DNA from: Chitinophaga sp. sic0106
GTDB lineage: Bacteria > Bacteroidota > Bacteroidia > Chitinophagales > Chitinophagaceae
DNA length: 64,000 bases
NCBI RefSeq assembly: GCF_019219075.1
Contig: NZ_JAHUWJ010000002.1
Span: 124,001-188,000, forward strand
Direction of reading: 5' to 3'
Part shown: positions 8,240 through 16,371 of the stretch, piece by piece
Position numbering within the stretch: position 1 is the stretch's first letter
How the letters are laid out: each line of letters starts with the position of its first letter
Position numbers and translations under genes: made by a program
Notes under the pieces: model-generated
The model's input: the letters and a program-made list of their open reading frames with translations, nothing else
The model's database searches: none
Told to the model about the DNA's origin: nothing

Positions 8240-9289
8240 CTAAACATGCTCCTCATACTTATTATTAATTCGCTGTTTAGCTACTTGAATTGCTAAATGA
8301 AGTTTTTCTTGCAACACCTCTTTCGGTGGTAATTCAAGGAGGTATTGGGCAATATGAATGCCCGAACTATTCAGCTCAAGGAGCTCTATCAATTCGTCAT
8401 TCTTATCTGCACAAAGTATTAAGCCAATTGGTGGCAGCTCATGTGGTTGTTGCTCGTTTTTTGCCAGCCATCTCAAATAAAGTTCCATCTGACTTTTATG
8501 ACTATGTTCGAACTTACCCAATTTTAAATCTATTGCAACTAATCGCCTTAGTTTTCGGTGATAAAATAGCAAATCGATAAAATAATCAGTGTCTCCAATC
8601 GCAATTCTTTTTTGCCTTGCCAGGAAAGCGAAATCATTCCCCAACTCTAAAATGAACAATTGTAATTGATAAACAATTGCTTGTTCTAAATCTCTTTCAC
8701 TAAAAGTATCGCATAATCCGAGGAAGTCAAGAATGTATGGGTCTTTAAAAGTGAGGTCTGTCGTCATCTCTTTTCCACGTTGCAACAGTTCCAAATCATT
8801 CTTTATCACCTGTTCAGGTTTTTTACTGATGGCAGTACGTTCATATAACATTGAATTGATTCGATCCTGTAGCTGTCTACTGCTCCATCTTTCATGCGCG
8901 GTCATGGTTAGATAAAATTCACGCTGTAGTTCATCTTTTATGTATATGATAGTTTTGATATGTGTCCAACTCAATTGTCTCCGCACTGCGGAGACAATTT
9001 GAACTTCAGTAAAAATCTCCGCGCAGCGGAGAGAATGTCTCAATGTCTTCTCATCCCACCCTTTACCAAATTTCAATATTAATTGGATAGACAGCTTTTT
9101 AACTATTTCTTTTCCATAACCAGCTCTTTCATTTTTTAATATGTAACTGTTCAACTTTGTTCCTATATACCAGTATAGCATTACCAGTTCGGTGTTGGCT
9201 TTTATAAGGAATCTTTGTTTGCTACCTGCAATGAGTGTGCTTATTTCACGAAATAAAATCATTTCTTTTTTAACTAAGTTGATTTCCAT
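8240..9289 (-). CDS. DUF1016 (YhcG-type) PD-(D/E)XK nuclease
   Basis: A 349-residue protein with both parts of the family: an N-terminal helical domain (residues about 8-165, with VSAVRRQLSWTH and MLYERTAISKKPEQVI) and a C-terminal PD-(D/E)XK nuclease fold (about 180-340). The likely metal-binding core is GDTDYFIDLLFYH (Asp239) and VAIDLK (Asp254, Lys256), with Asp where many homologues have Glu. Members are often found in defence islands and beside restriction systems, but here no such partner is adjacent. The gene and its flanks are visibly more AT-rich than the surroundings, suggesting acquisition by transfer. It stands alone between the efflux operon and the thiolase gene. Confidence 0.88.
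   Translation of the reverse strand: MEINLVKKEMILFREISTLIAGSKQRFLIKANTELVMLYWYIGTKLNSYILKNERAGYGKEIVKKLSIQLILKFGKGWDEKTLRHSLRCAEIFTEVQIVSAVRRQLSWTHIKTIIYIKDELQREFYLTMTAHERWSSRQLQDRINSMLYERTAISKKPEQVIKNDLELLQRGKEMTTDLTFKDPYILDFLGLCDTFSERDLEQAIVYQLQLFILELGNDFAFLARQKRIAIGDTDYFIDLLFYHRKLRRLVAIDLKLGKFEHSHKSQMELYLRWLAKNEQQPHELPPIGLILCADKNDELIELLELNSSGIHIAQYLLELPPKEVLQEKLHLAIQVAKQRINNKYEEHV
8973..9032. repeat. Paired palindromes inside the DUF1016 gene
   Basis: AATTGTCTCCGCA (8973-8985) and its exact complement (8987-8999) form a 13-bp inverted repeat around one base. Seventeen bases further, TCTCCGC (9016-9022) and GCGGAGA (9026-9032) repeat the palindrome core. They encode conserved residues (VSAVRRQL and LRCAEIF), so protein constraint may explain part of the pattern. 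Confidence 0.5.
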
Positions 9290-9605
9290 TTTTTTAAAAG
9301 TTGAGTCGGAAAATTGAATCTATTTTTCTAAAATTATTGAAGATATAATTAACGGAAAAGAAACTATTTATATAAATTTATATACCATATAATATTGAAT
9401 GTCAAATGTATAGTTCAAAAGTCATTTTGATATTTATATTATAATAATTGAGTAAGGCAGGATCTTTTAGCTACCGCATTTCCATCCCAAAACTCATTCT
9501 TACTTAAATTCTACCAAGGTATATTTCGTGCAATTGGATGTAGATGTTATTGCTATTGCCATCCATCCTCCCAATTAATCTTAACTTTAATAAAACCCTG
9601 CTATC
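9290..9605. other. AT-rich intergenic stretch
   Basis: This 316-base gap separates the divergent DUF1016 and thiolase genes. It is strongly AT-rich up to about 9450. A near-match to the -7 box (TAACTTTA, 9582-9589) lies 16 bases before the thiolase ATG, with no convincing -33. I see no RNA gene or other reading frame in it. Confidence 0.5.
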
Positions 9606-10868
9606 ATGGAAAAAGTAGCCATCATCGGATCACAGCGCGTTCCATTTGTGAAGTCCTTTACGCACTACCTCCGTACCTCCAACCAGGATATGCTTACGGC
9701 ATGCCTGCAGCAGCTTGTTACTAAATATAACCTTACCGGGGAGCGACTGGGTGATGTAGCGCTGGGCGCTATTATGAACCGCAGTACGGACTGGAACTTT
9801 GCCCGTGAATGTGTGCTGGGCAGCGGCCTGGACCCGCCTACACCCGGCTATAATGTGGTGCGCGCCTGTAGTACCAGCCTGGATGCTGCTGTGCAGATAG
9901 GTTTAAGAATTAAAGCCGGGCAGATAGCCATTGGTATTGCCGGCGGCAGTGATACGAACAGTGACCTGCCTATCTTATTCAGTAAGCAGTTTAGCTGGAA
10001 GATGATCGCGCTGCGCCATGCAAAAACTTTCGGTGAAAAGCTGAAGGTGCTGGCTTCATTCAGGATCAGGGATTTATCGCCCGTATACCCCAGCATTGTA
10101 GAACCCCGCACGGGCTTATCCATGGGGCAGCATACCGAGCGGATGGTAAAGGAGTGGGGCATTACCCGTGAAGCGCAGGACGAGCTGGCTTACCATAGCC
10201 ATATGAATGCCGAAAAGGCTTACCAGGCAGGGTTTTTCAGTGATCTTGTTTTTCCATACAAGGGTGTTACCAAGGATACCATTATTCGCCCGGATACTAC
10301 ATTGGAAAAGCTGGCAAAGCTTCGGCCGGCATTTGATACCAGCGGTACTGGTTCTTTAACGGCAGGCAACAGTACTTTATATTCCGACGGTGCGGCCGCG
10401 GTGCTGCTGGCATCCGAATCGTATGCGCGTCAGCGTAGCTTACCCGTGCTGGCCTACCTGGAAGACGCTGAATCCGCTGCGGTGGATTATGTAAACGGAG
10501 AGGGACTGCTGATGGCGCCCACGTATGCCGTAGCACGTTTGCTCCGGCGTAACAACCTTACCCTGCAGGATTTCGATCTCTATGAAATACATGAGGCCTT
10601 CTGCGGGCAGGTATTGTGTACTCTGAAAGCCTGGGAAGATCCGGCATACTGCCAGAAGCTGGGCTACGACCAGCCGCTGGGCAGCATCGACCGCAGCAAG
10701 CTTAATACTACCGGTGGCAGTGTGGCGATCGGCCATCCGTTTGGCGCTACCGGCGCACGTATACTGGGGCAAACCGCCAAGGTGCTGCATGAGCGTGGCG
10801 GTGGCAGAGCGCTGATTTCTATTTGTACAGCCGGTGGCATGGGCCTGGTGGCGATAGTACAGCGATAA
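9606..10868 (+). CDS. Thiolase (acetyl-CoA C-acyltransferase)
   Basis: A 420-residue thiolase, expected to cleave 3-ketoacyl-CoA or to condense acyl-CoA in the cytoplasm. Catalytic elements are present: the nucleophile Cys88 in VVRACSTSLDAA, the His of VAIGHPFGATGAR (about residue 376), and the second Cys in CTAGGMGL (about residue 407). The usual NEAFA motif reads HEAFCGQ, as in FadI-like enzymes. Length is typical. No other beta-oxidation gene is adjacent, so it is a single-gene unit or the start of one with the following gene. Degradative versus biosynthetic direction cannot be decided from sequence. Confidence 0.88.
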   Translation: MEKVAIIGSQRVPFVKSFTHYLRTSNQDMLTACLQQLVTKYNLTGERLGDVALGAIMNRSTDWNFARECVLGSGLDPPTPGYNVVRACSTSLDAAVQIGLRIKAGQIAIGIAGGSDTNSDLPILFSKQFSWKMIALRHAKTFGEKLKVLASFRIRDLSPVYPSIVEPRTGLSMGQHTERMVKEWGITREAQDELAYHSHMNAEKAYQAGFFSDLVFPYKGVTKDTIIRPDTTLEKLAKLRPAFDTSGTGSLTAGNSTLYSDGAAAVLLASESYARQRSLPVLAYLEDAESAAVDYVNGEGLLMAPTYAVARLLRRNNLTLQDFDLYEIHEAFCGQVLCTLKAWEDPAYCQKLGYDQPLGSIDRSKLNTTGGSVAIGHPFGATGARILGQTAKVLHERGGGRALISICTAGGMGLVAIVQR

Positions 10869-10934
10869 GGTAATAAAGTATTAGTAGTATAGCCAGTGCT
10901 GTCCTATCTTGGGAGTACCTATAGGATTTACGTT

Positions 10935-13445
10935 ATGAAAAACACCTGGCTGATAGGCGGCATCATTTGTATGACCGTTGTAAGTACACGCCTGCACGCG
11001 CAGGAATTTACCAATATACCAAACCTGGTGTCCGTTAGCGGGGATACCATGTACGTGCCGGCAGGAAGTACGTACGCCTACACGGTGGATACTGCACCCG
11101 GGGCAGGACTGGTTTCCACCTTCAAGGATGCATATGTACTGGCCCAGCAGCTGGCTAATGCCTATCCTGCTTATTCATTTAAAGCCACCAATGCCGATGC
11201 ATTAGCGGTTACATCTCCCAATAAAAAAATTAAACACTACCTCCTTGCTAAGGTGCCGGCAGCCCTTACCGGGCAACTGACTGTGCAAAGTGAAACAGGG
11301 AAACTCAATCAGCCAACAGAAATATTGCTGCGGTTCAAAGTCGGGCAAAGGAGCCCGGATGCTACCGTAGAAATCACCCTGCCGGCAACAGTACACATCG
11401 CGCGCCCCGATTTAATAACAGCAAATATCATCGGAAGAGGGGAGGTGCTGTTGGATAAACTAGCTACTACCAGCTCCGGCAGAACCGCTGCTGGTTATCG
11501 CTTTCCTACAATCGGAGCCGCTGTGGTGTCGAAGGACAAAAGGGGTAATACGGTGCTGCAATTTTCCCACCTGGACCTACGCCCCGATAACGGAAATGAT
11601 ATTGAACTACGTATAACCGATGCCGTTATTAAGCAACCTGGTAAACTACAGGTGAAAGCCAGATATAGAACAGCGGAACCTGACCAACATTGGAGTGGAT
11701 ACGCTTTTGCCGGTATTACAGCACCTCCATTTGTAAACCGTAGTCCGCTTCTCAAAAAAGTAGTATTCAGTAGTACTGACTCTACCGATAATACGGATGC
11801 AATTAATACCGCCATACTAAAACTGCATCAGCAGGGAGGTGGTATGCTTTATTTTGCTCCCGGACTGTACCAGATTCGAACGGTACACTTGCAGAGTAAT
11901 GTGCATTTATATATCAGCAAAGGCGCTACCATCGCCGCCTTAAAAGGTGGCGACGCCCCTGAAACCACCTGGTTCTCCGATAAAGCCTATCGCTCCGGAA
12001 CATCCCCTACCGATCACGGACCTTACGACGACCCGGAAAACTACCTCACCAAACAAGACGCAGGGCATCACTACTTTCATAACGCCATGTTTACCGGTGA
12101 ACGGCTGGATAACATCAAAATCATCGGCAACGGACGTATCACCGGCAACGGCAACCTGGTGACCAGCGATAAGGTAATGAATAACGCACCGGATAATCGC
12201 AGTGATAAAATGTTTTCCCTGAAACTCTGTACCAACATAGAAATTGGCGGAGTATACCGCAAAGACGACTTGTGGTACGATGAACAGAAAGACGAGCCGT
12301 ATTACATCTCCGGTGATGCAGATACGGATAATATGCTGCACATCGATCAGGCAGGGCATTTCGTGCTGCTGGCCACCGGTACAGATAACATCTTTGTACA
12401 TGATACTTATTTTGGTAAGCACAGTCCGAAAAATGCCAGGGATATTTATGATTTCATGGCCTGCAATAATGTTACCGTAACAAATATTTATTCGCGGGTA
12501 AGCTCTGATGATATTGTGAAGCCTGGGAGTGATTGTTCACTTGGATTTACCAGGCCGGCAAAGCATTACAGGGTACGTAATATTATCGGAGATACTAACT
12601 GCAACCTGTTCCAGGTTGGTTCCGAAACAGCAGATGATATCAAAGATATTTGTGTGGATAACATTTATGTACTGGGTGCCAACAAAGCAGGCTTCTCTAT
12701 ATCCACCAATGATGGCGCGCATATCAGTGATATTCACCTGAACTGCGGTCATACGGGACCGCTACACCATCGTTCCAAAATGATGCGTGCGGCGGCGCCT
12801 TTCTTTATTTCTATTTCCAACCGTGCCCGCATCCTGGGGGCCAAAGCGGAAACTTTCAATTACCACGAGCATGGCCGCGATCATAAGGAACTGCTGATCA
12901 CCAACGTGAGCATTGGAAAGGTGGAAAACATTCAGCTCAATGGTATTGATATCACAGAAGTATATGGCGGAAGTTCGTTTAGTGGTAACCGTTGGAAAGC
13001 GTTTGACGGCACCCAGCGCCACTTTGCCGCCATTGTGGCTGGTTATTCACTGCCGCAAAATATGGGCTTCACCTTGCCTGACGGCCGCGCTACCGGGTAT
13101 ATTACCAATATTAGTTTTAAAGATATTCACCTCACCGCCAAAGGCGGCCACCCGCTTACTGATACGGCGCAGGTACCACAAGAGTTAGGAGTAGGGCAGT
13201 ACAATGCGGCGGACCTTAAAATCCAGCCATCATACGGCCTCTGGGCCCGGCATGTGCAGGAACTGGTGATTGAAAGTTCCGTATTTGACTTTGAACAAAC
13301 GGATCACCGGTACGGGATTTTTCTGGAAGATGTCGTAGGCGCCACGTTAAAAGGCCTGCGTATCCAGCATACACCGGCGCAGCAGCAAGCCATCCGGATC
13401 GTTAACAGCAGCGGTACCCGCTTGTCAAATATTACCACTTTCTGA
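10935..13445 (+). CDS. Large GH28-like right-handed beta-helix protein, secreted
   Basis: The ATG at 10935 gives a signal peptide (MKNTWLIGGIICMTVVST, cleavage near RLHAQ). An upstream start at 10896 would bury it, so 10935 is preferred; length is then 836 residues. The first ~290 residues look like a beta-rich accessory region. From about 290 the protein resembles polygalacturonases (GH28): DNTDAINTAILKLHQQGGG, then SSDDIVKPGSD and QVGSETADDIKDICVDNI. The Asp pair of the catalytic DD motif is present. The position of the GHG motif before the GSE signature reads DTNCNLFQVGSE, lacking the histidine. It may therefore be a divergent glycosidase or lyase or a binding protein. A pectin-like substrate is uncertain. 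Confidence 0.72.
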   Translation: MKNTWLIGGIICMTVVSTRLHAQEFTNIPNLVSVSGDTMYVPAGSTYAYTVDTAPGAGLVSTFKDAYVLAQQLANAYPAYSFKATNADALAVTSPNKKIKHYLLAKVPAALTGQLTVQSETGKLNQPTEILLRFKVGQRSPDATVEITLPATVHIARPDLITANIIGRGEVLLDKLATTSSGRTAAGYRFPTIGAAVVSKDKRGNTVLQFSHLDLRPDNGNDIELRITDAVIKQPGKLQVKARYRTAEPDQHWSGYAFAGITAPPFVNRSPLLKKVVFSSTDSTDNTDAINTAILKLHQQGGGMLYFAPGLYQIRTVHLQSNVHLYISKGATIAALKGGDAPETTWFSDKAYRSGTSPTDHGPYDDPENYLTKQDAGHHYFHNAMFTGERLDNIKIIGNGRITGNGNLVTSDKVMNNAPDNRSDKMFSLKLCTNIEIGGVYRKDDLWYDEQKDEPYYISGDADTDNMLHIDQAGHFVLLATGTDNIFVHDTYFGKHSPKNARDIYDFMACNNVTVTNIYSRVSSDDIVKPGSDCSLGFTRPAKHYRVRNIIGDTNCNLFQVGSETADDIKDICVDNIYVLGANKAGFSISTNDGAHISDIHLNCGHTGPLHHRSKMMRAAAPFFISISNRARILGAKAETFNYHEHGRDHKELLITNVSIGKVENIQLNGIDITEVYGGSSFSGNRWKAFDGTQRHFAAIVAGYSLPQNMGFTLPDGRATGYITNISFKDIHLTAKGGHPLTDTAQVPQELGVGQYNAADLKIQPSYGLWARHVQELVIESSVFDFEQTDHRYGIFLEDVVGATLKGLRIQHTPAQQQAIRIVNSSGTRLSNITTF

Positions 13446-13499
13446 AAAAAATGAGCTAATTTTCGGACTGTCTTTGTTGGGCATGAAAATACGGTATGT

Positions 13500-14300
13500 A
13501 TGAATGAAAAGGAACCACAGCTTAGGACAGTTCATGTAACCCGCTATATTACTCCATTGCGGGAAGGCGGCTCCATGCCGGGCCTTGCAGAAGCTGACGA
13601 TGGCTTTATGTATGTCCTGAAATTCCGTGGCGCAGGCCAGGGTGTAAAGGCATTAATAGCAGAATTATTAGGTGGGGAGATAGCCAGGGCCCTCAAACTA
13701 CGGGTGCCCGAGCTGGTATTTGCCACGCTGGATGAGGCTTTCGGAAGAACGGAGGCAGATGAGGAAATACAAGACCTGCTACGCTCCAGCGAAGGACTCA
13801 ACCTCGCATTGCATTTCCTGTCGGCCGCAGCCACCTACGATCCGGCAGTAACCATCGTGGAACCCATGCTTGCTTCCCAGATCGTATGGCTGGATGCCCT
13901 GCTTACCAATGTAGACCGTACTTCACGTAATACCAATATGCTGTGGTGGAAAAATGAGTTGTGGTTGATAGATCATGGCGCAGCTTTATATTTCCATCAT
14001 ACCTGGCAAAACTGGAAAGACCAGGCAGTACGCCCTTTTGCGCAAATAGCCAATCACGTATTGCTGCCACAGGCTACTGAACTGGAAACAGTGGACAAGC
14101 AATACCGCGCTATCCTCACGCCGGAAGTAATCCGTGGCATCGTGAACCTGATCCCCGATGTATGGATTACCAGCAGCGGCGACTGGGAAGAAACCCCGGA
14201 CGAAGTACGCAACGTATATTTTGAATTCCTGACTACCAGGATTGCCTCATCAGAAATTTTTGTAAAAGCAGCCCAAGATGCAAGAGAAACGCTTGTTTGA
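13500..14300 (+). CDS. HipA-like kinase-fold protein (HipA_2 family)
   Basis: A 266-residue protein of the compact HipA-like family. Kinase-like elements are visible: Lys41 in MYVLKFRG, the catalytic-loop equivalent TNVDRTSRNTN (Asp139, Asn144), and the metal-binding Asp158 in LWLIDHGAAL. No N-terminal HipA-type extension is present. It overlaps the downstream DUF3037 gene by 23 bases; these two families commonly occur together. No HipB-like antitoxin is adjacent. Kinase activity and any toxin role are inference from the fold. A weak -7 box (TGTCTTTG, 13469-13476) lies 23 bases upstream. Confidence 0.8.
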   Translation: MNEKEPQLRTVHVTRYITPLREGGSMPGLAEADDGFMYVLKFRGAGQGVKALIAELLGGEIARALKLRVPELVFATLDEAFGRTEADEEIQDLLRSSEGLNLALHFLSAAATYDPAVTIVEPMLASQIVWLDALLTNVDRTSRNTNMLWWKNELWLIDHGAALYFHHTWQNWKDQAVRPFAQIANHVLLPQATELETVDKQYRAILTPEVIRGIVNLIPDVWITSSGDWEETPDEVRNVYFEFLTTRIASSEIFVKAAQDARETLV

Positions 14301-14667
14301 ATATGAATATGCGGTGATCCGCATTGTGCCCAGGGTAGAGCGGGAAGAGTTCCTCAACGTAGGAGTGGTGCTGTATTGCCGCCAGCAAAAATTTTTACAG
14401 TCGCTCGTAGCACTGGACGAAGAACGGCTCCGCTGCTTTTCTCCACTCACGGATTTAACACTGATTAAATCCTACCTGGATGCTTTTACCAACATCTGCG
14501 CCGCCGAAACAGCCCACAGTCCTATTGCCAAACTGGATGCTGCCGGTCGCTTCCGCTGGCTTACCGCCACACGCAGCACCATGCTGCAAACATCTAAGGT
14601 ACACCCAGGCCTAACCGCCGACCCTGCAGCTACCCTGCAGCGGTTACTGGAAACCTTAGTGCTGTAA
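14278..14667 (+). CDS. DUF3037 protein
   Basis: A 129-residue cytoplasmic protein with the DUF3037 pattern: YEYAVIRIVPRVEREEFLNVGVVLYC at the N terminus (split at about residues 8-33) followed by a helical part with LTLIKSYLDAF and a C-terminal RFRWLTATRSTMLQTSKVHPG segment. The function of the family is unknown. The start lies inside the HipA-like gene, so the two are translationally coupled and probably act together. Confidence 0.85.
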   Translation: MQEKRLFEYEYAVIRIVPRVEREEFLNVGVVLYCRQQKFLQSLVALDEERLRCFSPLTDLTLIKSYLDAFTNICAAETAHSPIAKLDAAGRFRWLTATRSTMLQTSKVHPGLTADPAATLQRLLETLVL

Positions 14668-14697
14668 CAGTTTATGTCAACCTAAATCATAAGAACA

Positions 14698-16305
14698 GTG
14701 ATACTAAAGAAAACCTTTGCACTTTTAGCTTTCCTTTGTGTGCACCACGCGTACGCACAAACGAAGTGCCCAGTGATACCAATGCCGGCAAGCGCCACCA
14801 TTGCTACTGCCAATGATAAAACTATTATTACCCGAGGCGTGCAAGTTCGTGTGGACAGAAAAACGAAAGCTACCCAGGTTCAGGCTGTAGCTGATTTCCT
14901 GAAATCAGCAATAGCAAAACTCCCTGAACTGCCAGCTTCCACCGGCAGGGGCCAGCAGATACTCCTGGTGATTGCTAGGATGCAGGATAATAATCCGGAA
15001 GCTTATGAACTGGTCGTAAACACGCAGGGTGTCAAAATCAGTGCAAATACAGAGAAAGGCTTGTTTAATGGTGCTGTTACATTATTGCAACTGCTCCGTA
15101 ATGAAAAAGGCCAACTGCAAAGCTGGGTCATCAAAGATGCTCCGCAATACGCCTGGCGCGGCTTTATGCTGGATGAATCCCGCCAGTTCTTCGGAAAGGA
15201 AAAAGTAAAATCCCTGCTCGACTGGATGGCTTACTACAAGCTCAATAAATTCCACTGGCACCTGACAGACGAGCCCGGATGGCGCATTGAAATCAAACAA
15301 TATCCCAAACTGACTACCGTTGGCGGTATCGGCAACTTCACCGATCCAAAGGCGCCAGCCACCTATTACACGCAAGCGGAAATCAAAGAAATCGTTCAAT
15401 ACGCCGCAGACAGAAACATCGACGTGATCCCGGAAATTGATATGCCAGGACACGCCACTGCAGCCAATAACGCCTATCCTGAATTTAGCGGGGGCGGTTC
15501 AAAAGGGCATCCGGAATTTACTTTCAACCCAGCAAAAGAAGGCACCTACACTTACCTCACCAATATCCTGCGGGAGGTAAATGACCTCTTTCCCGCACAT
15601 ATGATCCACCTCGGTGGCGATGAAGTAAGCTATGGCAACGAAAAATGGAATACCAACACCGATATCCAGGCACTCATGCAAAGGGAACACCTGGCGAATA
15701 TAAAAGAAGTAGAGCTGTATTTCATGCAGCGTATGTCCGACTCGCTCTATAAGCTGAACAGCAAAATGCTGGCCTGGGACGAGATGGCGGAAGTATCCCT
15801 GCCGAAAGATAAAACCATCATCTACTGGTGGCGCCACGATAAGCCTAATACGCTGAAAATGGCACTGGAAAAAGGTTACACAACTGTTATCTGTCCACGA
15901 CTGCCACTATACTTTGATTTTGTGCAGGACAGCACCAACAGGCATGGCCGCAAATGGAGCAAGCTGTATAACCCGATTGAAAGCGTGTATAAATTCAATC
16001 CGCTCACGCTGCTACCTGCTGATGGAAACCCATCGCTGATAGCAGGCATGCAGGCTAATCTGTGGACAGAAACCGTGTCCGACACTAAACGCCTCGACTA
16101 CCTGACCTTCCCGCGCATCTGCGCCCTCGCAGAAATCTGCTGGACCGCACCTGACAGGAAAAACGAAGCGGACTTTATGCAGCGGCTGCAACCACAGCTG
16201 AAATTATTTGAAGCTGCAGGCTTGTATTACTATGATCCGTTTAATCCAAACATACATCCGGAGCCGGTTCCCAAAAAGAAAACGGTGAGTGATTATAAAG
16301 ACTAA
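14698..16305 (+). CDS. Beta-N-acetylhexosaminidase, GH20
   Basis: A 535-residue secreted or periplasmic exo-hexosaminidase removing terminal N-acetylglucosamine or N-acetylgalactosamine. A signal peptide runs to about residue 21 (FLCVHHAYAQ). An N-terminal GH20b domain precedes the (beta/alpha)8 barrel that starts near YAWRGFMLDESRQFFGKE. The substrate-assisted catalytic pair is Asp308-Glu309 in HLGGDEV. The motif KFHWHLTDEPGWRIEIK is also intact. The start is GTG, 30 bases after the DUF3037 stop; no better ATG precedes the signal peptide. It is convergent with the fucosidase gene of the PUL and probably works on the same glycans. Confidence 0.9.
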   Translation: MILKKTFALLAFLCVHHAYAQTKCPVIPMPASATIATANDKTIITRGVQVRVDRKTKATQVQAVADFLKSAIAKLPELPASTGRGQQILLVIARMQDNNPEAYELVVNTQGVKISANTEKGLFNGAVTLLQLLRNEKGQLQSWVIKDAPQYAWRGFMLDESRQFFGKEKVKSLLDWMAYYKLNKFHWHLTDEPGWRIEIKQYPKLTTVGGIGNFTDPKAPATYYTQAEIKEIVQYAADRNIDVIPEIDMPGHATAANNAYPEFSGGGSKGHPEFTFNPAKEGTYTYLTNILREVNDLFPAHMIHLGGDEVSYGNEKWNTNTDIQALMQREHLANIKEVELYFMQRMSDSLYKLNSKMLAWDEMAEVSLPKDKTIIYWWRHDKPNTLKMALEKGYTTVICPRLPLYFDFVQDSTNRHGRKWSKLYNPIESVYKFNPLTLLPADGNPSLIAGMQANLWTETVSDTKRLDYLTFPRICALAEICWTAPDRKNEADFMQRLQPQLKLFEAAGLYYYDPFNPNIHPEPVPKKKTVSDYKD

Positions 16306-16313
16306 AAAAGTAA

Positions 16314-16341
16314 GGCATCGGCGAAAGCCGATGCCGTTTTT
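16314..16341 (+). terminator. Terminator after the GH20 gene
   Basis: Perfect 9-bp stem GGCATCGGC (16314-16322) with GCCGATGCC (16327-16335), GAAA tetraloop, then TTTTT (16337-16341). It may also stop the convergent fucosidase transcript. Confidence 0.85.
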
Positions 16342-16371
16342 CATTTGGGGCTAACCGATCATGCATATTCT

